Origin: PUPG01 sp964463915
GTDB taxonomy: Bacteria; Bacteroidota; Bacteroidia; Bacteroidales; UBA7960
Direction of reading: 5' to 3'
Length of the DNA stretch: 41,422 nt
Assembly: GCA_964463915.1 (NCBI GenBank)
Contig: CAYXEH010000021.1
Span: 1 to 41,422, forward strand
The position numbers were made by a program, and so were the translations under genes. Within the stretch, counting starts at the first letter, position 1. Every line of letters starts with the position of its first letter. Under the pieces are notes generated by a model. That model had not been told where the DNA came from and made no database searches. It was given only the letters and a program-made list of their open reading frames with translations. Shown one piece after another: positions 1 to 6,696 of this stretch.

Positions 1-110
1 ATCCCATTTAGGTGCCCGAAGAACCTTCTGACGAGACTACCACCCAATAGCAATGCGGTGTCGCCATCCCATTTAGGTGCCCGAAGAACCTTTTGACGAG
101 GCTACCATCC
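1..110. repeat. Direct repeat pair, 65-nt period, at left edge
   Basis: Bases 1-45 and 66-110 are near-identical 45-nt copies with three mismatches, separated by a 20-nt spacer, so the period is 65 nt. The right copy runs into the 3' end of the minus-strand peptidase/barrel gene and includes its stop codon at 102-104. Each copy carries a short dyad (GAAG-AAC-CTTC). Because the left copy starts at the first base of the window, the array may continue beyond the edge. A 65-nt unit is not a multiple of three, so it is unlikely to encode a peptide repeat. Its function is unknown. Confidence 0.85.
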
Positions 111-3100
111 GGGGAGGAAATTAAGCCCCCAGACGCTTTCCTGAATTCCGCTGGTGTGGAACGGGAAGGCCAGGTAAGGTTCCAGGATAATGGCTCCGAA
201 AAGGTTAATTCTCAGTGAAGGACCCGTACTGAACACAGGGAAACGCTTACCCGGTTCACTGGCCTCGGAAGGATCCAGCGTAATATTGCTGTCACTGCTC
301 CATGCTACACCCGCATCCAGGAACCAGGCCAGTTCGGTAAAGAAGAAACCACTTGAGATAAGCGCCAGCTCCTCCGGACCGGTAAAAGGCATCCTCACTT
401 CAAGTCCTCCGAGGAGCACCCGGCTGCCCAGCAACTTATTGAATGCCTGATCCTCCTCAGTGGATCCAAAAGTTTGCTCAATCTGGTTAAGTGTCGAATA
501 ATCATATCCCCTCACATAACCCGGATAGCCAAGGTACTGGGGGTAAAAGAGATCGTTTTCCGGCTCACGTCCATATCTTCCGTAATGAATCCCCCTGATG
601 GCAAATGTAAAAGGCTGCACACGGTAATAGTGCCTGTAATCAGCGGTCAGGTTATACAGATCCACCCGCCCGAACATTTTTTCCACTCCGAAACGATACC
701 GCCATCCGGCCATAGGTGAGGCCATCCCGAAATAGGAGTTGTCTCCCACATAAGCCATATTCAGTCGTGACAGGAAGAAACTACTCGGCTCAAGGTTGGT
801 GAGACGCTCACGGTCTTCACCTACCCTGAATCCCTGGTGGTAATAATTATTGATCGCATCTATCCGGAAGTAATACAAGGCCATGCTACCCCCGGCTTCC
901 AGCCGCCTTGTGGTAGAAAACGGGTAATAGGCATACAGGGCCAATTGGTCCTGAAATGTCCGTTGCTGAAGCAGTTGCAGGTTATCCACCTGTATCACAT
1001 CATCCCCAAATTGCAGGGTGTCCCTGACCATTCTCAGACTTGCGAAAGAATAGGGGATATGAGAGGCTGTCGCACCCCAGTTTACCCGGCTTTTCTGATT
1101 GAGGTAACCTACCATGCCACCAAAATCATAGATTTCACCGTTTACAGCCACCTGGGCAAACAGCTGATTGTCACCGGTAATGTCAGTGAACATCATCGCC
1201 ACACCACCTGCCATACCGGTTCCGTAACGGCTTGTGGCCATTCCGATCCCGGTGCTGCCGATATAAGACAAACTGAAACGGGGATCGAAAGGCTTCTCTG
1301 CAAAAGAATCCACCGGAAAAATCTCCTTGTAAGGGGCCACCTCGAGGTTCTTGTCAATAATCAAATCTGCCTGGGCCCGAAAAGGAGGCAGTACAGAGGC
1401 GGTCATATCCACGTCCATTGGGTCTACCTGCTCACGCTGAAATTCATCCGGAGATGCACGGTAGATGGAATAATTTCCCTCTTTGTAATGGCTGTAGACG
1501 ATATCCCCTGTTTCTCTTGCTATACTGAATGCAGGGGTCATCTGGGTGATCCCGCTGATCCCTGTGTAATAATCGGTCATCCTGAAAAGGTCGCCGTTAT
1601 CCAGGGAGTAGAAATACAGGTTACGGAACCCGTCACTGTTGGAAAGGAAGTAAATACCCCCTCCGTCCGGTGAAAATACCGGGTTCAGATTTTCTGCCCC
1701 GGGAAATACATCCAGCACGGCGATGGAGCGGGAATCATTTTCAAGGTCCATCACCCCAAGATTGTTGTGCATATTCACCCTCTCCTCCCCTTGCTGAGCG
1801 GTTTGGGGGCGATCCGTGGAAAAAGCCAGGTAGCGGCCATCGGAAGAAAATGCAGCATGTGCATACGAATACCTGTCATCGGTCAGCTGCGTGACCTCTT
1901 TTGTTTCCAGGTCAAATCGATACAGGTCGGACCGCCCGTCTACCAGCCCGTTGAATACAATATACGATCCGTCGGGAGACCAGGTAGGATTATTGAATGA
2001 CGGCACGCCGGGAATCCTGAACTCACGCGATTGCCTGGGCCGGTCTGTTTCCACAATGACCAGCTGGTTGACCCCTTTTTTGATCGCCACATGGGCAAAT
2101 TGCTTTCCATCCGGCGACCAGGTACCCCGTGACTCAAAAAAGTTGTATCCGTCAATGTCACCGGACCGTGTCCCACTGGCGAGGGTATGCTTGATTTCCC
2201 CCGTAGAGGCATCCGCAAGATAGAGGTCAATAGACAACAATGCCTTCTCAGAAAAGAACGCCACCGATTCTCCATCCGGGCTGAAAGCCGGGCTTATATT
2301 GATCTTCCCTCCTGCATTGTCGTAAGAGATCAATGTTTCGCCAACGGGGGTATGTCTTTCCTCTCCGCCGGCCAAAGGCTCATAATGACTTTCATAGGCT
2401 TCCCGCCAAAACCTGTTGACTCCTCTCTCTGAAAGCCCCACAACACGCTCCAGGGCGCGACTATAACCAAACTTGGCGGTTTCCTTAAAAAACGGGACAA
2501 TCAGGGAGTCTCCCCAGGTTCGCCCGAAAAAAGACACAAAAGCCTGTCCGAAACGATAAGGATTGTAGTCATTTCCCTGGCTCATCTCCTCCAGGGTTGG
2601 AAAATTGTCCTGGTGAATCGCATCCCGCATGATCATCGCGGTATGAGAATCGAGACTACCGAGAGAAAAGTATTCAGCCATCCCCTCCACCAGCCATAAC
2701 GGAAGATTCTGCATAGAATTCATTGAAAGTGAATCATCTTTGAACATGGCCCGGTAATGGAAGGCGTGTACCAGCTCGTGGCCAATCACATGATCAGTCT
2801 GGGCATTGGTTTCCAGGATGGGCATCACCACCCTGTTGCGCAATGATTCCGTCACCCCCATGGTTCCCACACCAATCATTCCGCTGATGGCGGTAGTTTG
2901 TTGAAAATCGGGATGATTGGCATACATCAGAACGGGATTCTGTGTTTCAAATGTATCCCTGAACAATTCCTGATGACGCTTATACCACTTTTCATAAGTG
3001 TGGGCGATCCAGTTCTGAATGGAATCATTTTCAAAATAGTGGTATATATCAAAATGAGGGGTTTCGTAAACCTGGAATTCAAAAGTCTCGTAACTGGGTT

Positions 3101-3209
3101 TATTGCGGCCGAAATATTGCGCATGGCCTTTTCCCGGGAGAACAAGTACCACTAACGCAAAAATAACCCCCAGGCGCAGCAAAAAATATTGTTTATTTAT
3201 TGAGATCAT
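102..3209 (-). CDS. Secreted metallopeptidase / TolB-like propeller / outer-membrane barrel fusion protein
   Basis: Predicted 1035-residue exported protein. The N-terminus has a signal peptide (hydrophobic core, probable cleavage after GHA near residue 30). A gluzincin-like domain follows, with HELVH at residues 144-148 and EGMAEYF near 175-181, which probably supplies the third zinc ligand (peptidase MA type). The middle contains several PD40/TolB-like propeller blades with motifs such as FSPDG and WSPDG. Roughly the last 400 residues alternate like beta-strands and end in an aromatic residue, as outer-membrane barrels do. The ATG at 3209 is preferred over an in-frame TTG 21 nt upstream. The peptidase and propeller would then sit in the periplasm or at the surface, tethered to the barrel. 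The substrate is unknown. Domain order is clear from motifs; catalytic activity is inferred. Confidence 0.8.
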   Translation of the reverse strand: MISINKQYFLLRLGVIFALVVLVLPGKGHAQYFGRNKPSYETFEFQVYETPHFDIYHYFENDSIQNWIAHTYEKWYKRHQELFRDTFETQNPVLMYANHPDFQQTTAISGMIGVGTMGVTESLRNRVVMPILETNAQTDHVIGHELVHAFHYRAMFKDDSLSMNSMQNLPLWLVEGMAEYFSLGSLDSHTAMIMRDAIHQDNFPTLEEMSQGNDYNPYRFGQAFVSFFGRTWGDSLIVPFFKETAKFGYSRALERVVGLSERGVNRFWREAYESHYEPLAGGEERHTPVGETLISYDNAGGKINISPAFSPDGESVAFFSEKALLSIDLYLADASTGEIKHTLASGTRSGDIDGYNFFESRGTWSPDGKQFAHVAIKKGVNQLVIVETDRPRQSREFRIPGVPSFNNPTWSPDGSYIVFNGLVDGRSDLYRFDLETKEVTQLTDDRYSYAHAAFSSDGRYLAFSTDRPQTAQQGEERVNMHNNLGVMDLENDSRSIAVLDVFPGAENLNPVFSPDGGGIYFLSNSDGFRNLYFYSLDNGDLFRMTDYYTGISGITQMTPAFSIARETGDIVYSHYKEGNYSIYRASPDEFQREQVDPMDVDMTASVLPPFRAQADLIIDKNLEVAPYKEIFPVDSFAEKPFDPRFSLSYIGSTGIGMATSRYGTGMAGGVAMMFTDITGDNQLFAQVAVNGEIYDFGGMVGYLNQKSRVNWGATASHIPYSFASLRMVRDTLQFGDDVIQVDNLQLLQQRTFQDQLALYAYYPFSTTRRLEAGGSMALYYFRIDAINNYYHQGFRVGEDRERLTNLEPSSFFLSRLNMAYVGDNSYFGMASPMAGWRYRFGVEKMFGRVDLYNLTADYRHYYRVQPFTFAIRGIHYGRYGREPENDLFYPQYLGYPGYVRGYDYSTLNQIEQTFGSTEEDQAFNKLLGSRVLLGGLEVRMPFTGPEELALISSGFFFTELAWFLDAGVAWSSDSNITLDPSEASEPGKRFPVFSTGPSLRINLFGAIILEPYLAFPFHTSGIQESVWGLNFLPGW

Positions 3210-3393
3210 AGCTAAGAATTTTTGAGGCAAGGATCGCTCCGGTAAAAATCATTCACAGTCACTTGTGAAGAGTATTATAAAAGTACAAAAATTATTCCAG
3301 TTGGGGGGGCAACACAACCAATCCACAGAAAGACACAAACATTTGTTCAACAACATTTTAAATTTGTTTATATTTTTAAAACCTATATATTTA

Positions 3394-3401
3394 TATCTTT
3401 G
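3394..3401 (+). promoter_or_regulatory. -7 promoter element upstream of the class V aminotransferase
   Basis: TATCTTTG matches the Bacteroidota -7 consensus TAnnTTTG and lies about 90 nt before the chosen start, in an AT-rich stretch. The nearest TTTG upstream (3363-3366) is 27 nt away, too far for a standard -33 element, so only the -7 box is supported. Confidence 0.45.
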
Positions 3402-3487
3402 CAATTATTTAATTTTTAGCAATTTATAGGAGTTGATGGCAAATAATACACTTTTTTTTGCAATTTTGCAGGATCAAAACAGGTGAT

Positions 3488-4972
3488 ATGACAGAGTTAG
3501 AAAAGTACTTCAGCCAGTTCAGGAAACACATTATCGGCATCGATAAAACATACAAAAGCCCTTACGGGATGCAGAAGATAATTTATGCTGACTGGATCGC
3601 CAGCGGTCGCATGTACGCCCCTGTCGAAAAAGTGATCACGGAACGTTTCGGACCTTTTGTTGCCAATACCCACACAGAGGCCAGTGAAACAGGAACACTG
3701 ATGACCAATGCCTATCATCATGCCCATCAGCTGATCAAAAAGCACGTGAATGCGGGTCCTGAAGATGTGATCATTACGGCGGGAAGTGGCATGACTACGG
3801 TGATCAATAAATTTCAGCGTATGCTGGGACTCAGGGTATGCGGGGAATTGTCAAGCAGGCCCTGCATCAAGGAATCGGAACGGCCGGTTGTGTTCATCAC
3901 CCATATGGAACACCACAGCAACCACACCTCATGGTTCGAAACGATGGCCGATATTGTTCAGCTCAGGCCGGGCAAAGAGTTGCTGATCGATCCGGATGAA
4001 CTGCGCAGGCAACTTGAAAAATACAAGGACCGCAAAATGAAAATCGGTTCCTTCACTGCATGCAGCAACGTCACCGGCATTGAAACGCAATTACACGAGC
4101 TGGCCGCCATTATGCATGCCCACGGTGGTGTATGTGTGGCCGATTATGCAGCTTCTGCTCCCTATACCGACATTGACATGCACCCGGAAGATCCCATGGA
4201 AAAACTGGACGCCATCATGTTCTCCCCCCATAAATTCCTTGGGGGGCCGGGAAGCTCGGGTGTGCTTATTTTTGACTCGGCGTTTTATGACAGCAAAGTG
4301 CCCGATAACCCGGGAGGAGGAACGGTAGACTGGACCAACCCCTGGGGGGAGTATAAATACATTGATGATATTGAATTAAGGGAAGACGGAGGTACCCCCG
4401 GATTTTTACAGGCCATTCGCACGGCATTGTGCATCGACCTGAAAAACCAGATGGGGACCGCCAACATCCGGAAACGTGAAGAAGAATTACTCGAAATTCT
4501 GTTTGCAGGGCTGAAAAAAATTCCCGACACCCGGATTATGGCCGGCAACATCCAGGAAAGACTGGCGGTGGTTTCCTTCTATTTTACAAATATTCATTAC
4601 AATTTGGTGGTCAGGTTACTCAGTGACAGGTTTGGCATTCAGGTCAGGGGAGGATGCGCCTGTGCCGGCACATATGGTCACTTCCTGCTTAACGTCGATT
4701 ACGAACGTTCGCATATGATCACGCAAAAGATCAACACCGGCGACTTGTCAGACAAACCGGGATGGATAAGGATATCTCTTCACCCGACCACAACCAATGA
4801 AGAAGCCTACAAGATCATCGAGGCCCTGACAGAGATCCAGAAACATCACAAAACCTGGATCCGGGATTACAACTACCTGACAAGAAAAAATGAATACGTT
4901 CACAAGTCAGCGCCTGCAGATAATGCCGATATGGTTAGAGACTGGTTCAAGTTGCCCGACCCGCGGCAATAG
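3488..4972 (+). CDS. Class V PLP-dependent aminotransferase (cysteine desulfurase/selenocysteine lyase-like)
   Basis: 494-residue fold-type I PLP enzyme. Visible landmarks are EHHSN (H142, which would stack on the cofactor), VADYAASAPY (D219, pyridine-nitrogen contact), SPHKFLGGPG (K249, Schiff-base lysine) and RGGCACAG with C390 and C392 where SufS-like enzymes carry the persulfide cysteine. It is about 90 residues longer than SufS (near 400) and lies among no suf genes, so sulfur transfer to Fe-S assembly is not established; lyase, epimerase or desulfurase activity on another substrate is possible. The ATG at 3488 is preferred to an upstream start giving ten extra residues. Convergent with the START-like gene, with a 13-nt gap. 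Confidence 0.8.
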   Translation: MTELEKYFSQFRKHIIGIDKTYKSPYGMQKIIYADWIASGRMYAPVEKVITERFGPFVANTHTEASETGTLMTNAYHHAHQLIKKHVNAGPEDVIITAGSGMTTVINKFQRMLGLRVCGELSSRPCIKESERPVVFITHMEHHSNHTSWFETMADIVQLRPGKELLIDPDELRRQLEKYKDRKMKIGSFTACSNVTGIETQLHELAAIMHAHGGVCVADYAASAPYTDIDMHPEDPMEKLDAIMFSPHKFLGGPGSSGVLIFDSAFYDSKVPDNPGGGTVDWTNPWGEYKYIDDIELREDGGTPGFLQAIRTALCIDLKNQMGTANIRKREEELLEILFAGLKKIPDTRIMAGNIQERLAVVSFYFTNIHYNLVVRLLSDRFGIQVRGGCACAGTYGHFLLNVDYERSHMITQKINTGDLSDKPGWIRISLHPTTTNEEAYKIIEALTEIQKHHKTWIRDYNYLTRKNEYVHKSAPADNADMVRDWFKLPDPRQ

Positions 4973-4985
4973 GTTCCCGGACTGT

Positions 4986-5369
4986 TCAGGCATTAAACAA
5001 TCGCTGTAACTTTTTAACCTGCGAATCCCATATCCGCTGGCTTAAATCCAGGTCGGCATCTTCGGCATGATCCGTCACGATCAGTGCTACACCGGATGCC
5101 AAAGGCTCACTGACAATTTCCATTTGCAGAAAATGCTCCTGTTCCGGATCATCGAGCCACAGGAGTTTGACAAACTCATTCTCTTTGTAATCCACAAGGC
5201 GGGCCTTCTGCTCCGATCCTTCCCACTTGAAATGAAAGACATCATCCTCAATATCAACCAGGTCGGCAAACCAACGGGACAATCCCTCGGGGGTGGCTAT
5301 TGCGGTATACAAAAGCCTGGGAGTGGTTTTAAACCCATACTCCATGGTGAATTTTTTAAGAACGCTCAT
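4986..5369 (-). CDS. START-like domain protein
   Basis: 127-residue cytoplasmic protein resembling the Bacteroidota START_2/AHSA1-like group. It begins with a beta-strand (KFTMEYGFKTTP), then a helix ending in the typical TPEGLSRWFAD segment, then alternating strands with VFHFKWEG, and a C-terminal amphipathic helix (WDSQVKKLQRLF). This helix-grip fold usually forms a hydrophobic ligand pocket, but no ligand can be inferred here. Single-gene unit, divergent from the EamA transporter. No clear -7 box was found upstream. Confidence 0.75.
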   Translation of the reverse strand: MSVLKKFTMEYGFKTTPRLLYTAIATPEGLSRWFADLVDIEDDVFHFKWEGSEQKARLVDYKENEFVKLLWLDDPEQEHFLQMEIVSEPLASGVALIVTDHAEDADLDLSQRIWDSQVKKLQRLFNA

Positions 5370-5452
5370 GACAATGTCATTTGGTCATCTTTTATGCAAT
5401 ATACAAAAAAATAAATCAGCGCCCCGGTTTTTACCCTTGTCCGGCATTTGAT

Positions 5453-5460
5453 TACTTTTG
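5453..5460 (+). promoter_or_regulatory. -7 promoter element for the EamA transporter
   Basis: TACTTTTG fits TAnnTTTG. A TTG at 5437-5439 leaves only a 13-nt spacer, so the upstream element is unconvincing. Initiation near 5467 would precede both candidate ATG starts. Confidence 0.4.
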
Positions 5461-5538
5461 CCGGGCCGGTAACGGGTATTTGCCTGGCAACCGGAAATGA
5501 ATATCTGCCTGACAATCGACAATCACAGTAAATTCAAC

Positions 5539-6468
5539 ATGAAATCAGCCCCCCTGCATATATACCTCTATGCCATCATGGCCGTTACCTTCTGGGGGGT
5601 TTCTTATGTCTGGACCAAACTGGCCTTTACCGCTTATGAACCAATTACCGTTATGCTGCTGCGCCTCAGTATGTCTTCTCTGCTGATGCTGGCAATCTTC
5701 AGGATCAAAAAACTCGGAGAACGCGTCGAAAGAGCGGATTACAAGAACTTCATCATGCTCTCTTTTTTCTCCCCTTTTTGCTTTTTTATTGGTGAAAATT
5801 TCGGGGTATATCATGTATCTCCCACCGTGGCATCCGTGATCATCGCGACCATACCGGTTTTCTCCCCGATTCTGGCCTACGTGGCTTTCCGTGAAAGGGT
5901 CACACCCGTCAATATTCTTGGCTTCCTTGTTTCGTTTGCAGGTGTGGTGATCATGGTCATGGATGCAGGATTTAAGTTTACCGCCTCCCCCATTGGCATC
6001 TTCTGGTTGTTTTTTGCTGTGTTTTCAGCCCTGATCAACATCGTCTTTCTGAAAAAACTGGCTGCAAAATACTCTTCCTTCACCATCATCCTGGTACAAA
6101 ACATACTGGGGGCCGTTTTCTTTCTTCCCTTGTTTCTTATTATGGATTTTAAAGATTTCATCCACATCCGGCCCTCGTGGGAGGTGATCGCTTCAATACT
6201 GGCACTGGCCATTTTTGGATCCACCCTGGCTTTCATGTTCTATACATCTGCAGTCCGGTCAATTGGTATCGCCAGGACTGCCATTTTTGCCAACCTCATT
6301 CCTGTTGTTACCGCGATTACCTCGGTCATTTTCCTGAAGGAAGTCATTGACCTCAGCAAGGTCATCGGCATGCTGGTCGTCATTGCGGGGTTGATGATGA
6401 CGCAGGCTTCAAATTTGCGACGACGGTACAGAGAACGGAAAAATTCCGGAAAACCCCTTGTGTTTTAA
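5539..6468 (+). CDS. EamA/DMT-family transporter
   Basis: 309-residue integral inner-membrane protein with about ten hydrophobic segments arranged as two EamA repeats. The first begins at YAIMAVTFWGVSYVWTK; the second contains the ending SVIFLKEVIDLSKVIGMLVVIAG, characteristic of this drug/metabolite superfamily. The C-terminal tail is basic (RRRYRERK). Substrate is not predictable; members export amino acids, nucleotides or other metabolites. The ATG at 5539 places the first membrane segment a few residues from the N-terminus. An in-frame ATG at 5497 would add 14 polar residues and cannot be excluded. The downstream tRNA promoter overlaps its 3' end. Confidence 0.85.
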   Translation: MKSAPLHIYLYAIMAVTFWGVSYVWTKLAFTAYEPITVMLLRLSMSSLLMLAIFRIKKLGERVERADYKNFIMLSFFSPFCFFIGENFGVYHVSPTVASVIIATIPVFSPILAYVAFRERVTPVNILGFLVSFAGVVIMVMDAGFKFTASPIGIFWLFFAVFSALINIVFLKKLAAKYSSFTIILVQNILGAVFFLPLFLIMDFKDFIHIRPSWEVIASILALAIFGSTLAFMFYTSAVRSIGIARTAIFANLIPVVTAITSVIFLKEVIDLSKVIGMLVVIAGLMMTQASNLRRRYRERKNSGKPLVF

Positions 6469-6486
6469 AATTGTTTTATAATTTTG
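6458..6486 (+). promoter_or_regulatory. Promoter of the CAT-anticodon tRNA gene
   Basis: TTG at 6458-6460, an 18-nt spacer, then TAATTTTG at 6479-6486, close to the Bacteroidota -33/-7 consensus. It overlaps the stop codon of the transporter gene and ends 14 nt before the tRNA, so the transcript would begin with a very short leader. Confidence 0.65.
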
Positions 6487-6500
6487 CACCACCTTTAACC

Positions 6501-6574
6501 GGCGGGGTAGCTCAGGTGGTTAGAGCGTCGGATTCATAACCCGAAGGTCACGGGTTCAACTCCCGTCCCCGCTA
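6501..6574 (+). tRNA. tRNA with CAT anticodon, probably tRNA-Met
   Basis: The 74-nt sequence folds as a cloverleaf. The acceptor strands are GGCGGGG and CCCCGCT, with a G-U pair at position 1-72, and A is the discriminator base. The D arm contains AGCTCAGGTGGTTAGAGC. The anticodon CAT is at 6535-6537 in loop TTCATAA, and the T arm is ACGGG-TTCAACT-CCCGT. CCA is not encoded. The anticodon stem has one A-C mismatch next to the loop. The 1-72 G-U pair and three-G-C-lacking stem argue against initiator tRNA. Elongator Met is most likely, but tRNA-Ile with lysidine-modified CAT cannot be excluded by eye. Confidence 0.93.
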
Positions 6575-6581
6575 CATTCCC

Positions 6582-6615
6582 AAACCTGTTTGTCCTGAGG
6601 CAAACAGGTTTTTTT
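6582..6615 (+). terminator. Intrinsic terminator of the tRNA transcript
   Basis: An 11-bp perfect stem (AAACCTGTTTG / CAAACAGGTTT) with an 8-nt loop is followed by an uninterrupted T run ending at 6615. It sits 7 nt after the tRNA. Confidence 0.9.
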
Positions 6616-6667
6616 ATGCCGTTCCGGTAAATTTTTGCTTCACCCTGAATAGTCAGAGGGGTTTATG

Positions 6668-6675
6668 TAATTTTG
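6668..6675 (+). promoter_or_regulatory. -7 promoter element of mutS2
   Basis: TAATTTTG matches TAnnTTTG. It overlaps an in-frame TTG at 6673, so that TTG would not lie within the transcript; the ATG at 6697 is therefore the supported start. Confidence 0.55.
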
Positions 6676-6696
6676 TCACAAACAAGACACATTGAT

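Noticed and set aside
1..110. Integron attC site or mobile-element end
   Set aside because: No integrase or gene cassettes are visible, and the dyads are too short for an attC fold. Only the direct repeat is supported.
837..1673. 278-codon plus-strand open frame opposite the peptidase/barrel gene
   Set aside because: It is antisense to the predicted barrel, rich in His, Cys and Ile in a non-protein-like way, with no family resemblance.
3252..3269. Palindrome TTCACA-N6-TGTGAA upstream of the peptidase/barrel gene, resembling a CRP site
   Set aside because: The half-sites are in the inverse order to the CRP consensus (TGTGA-N6-TCACA), and a single short dyad is expected by chance.
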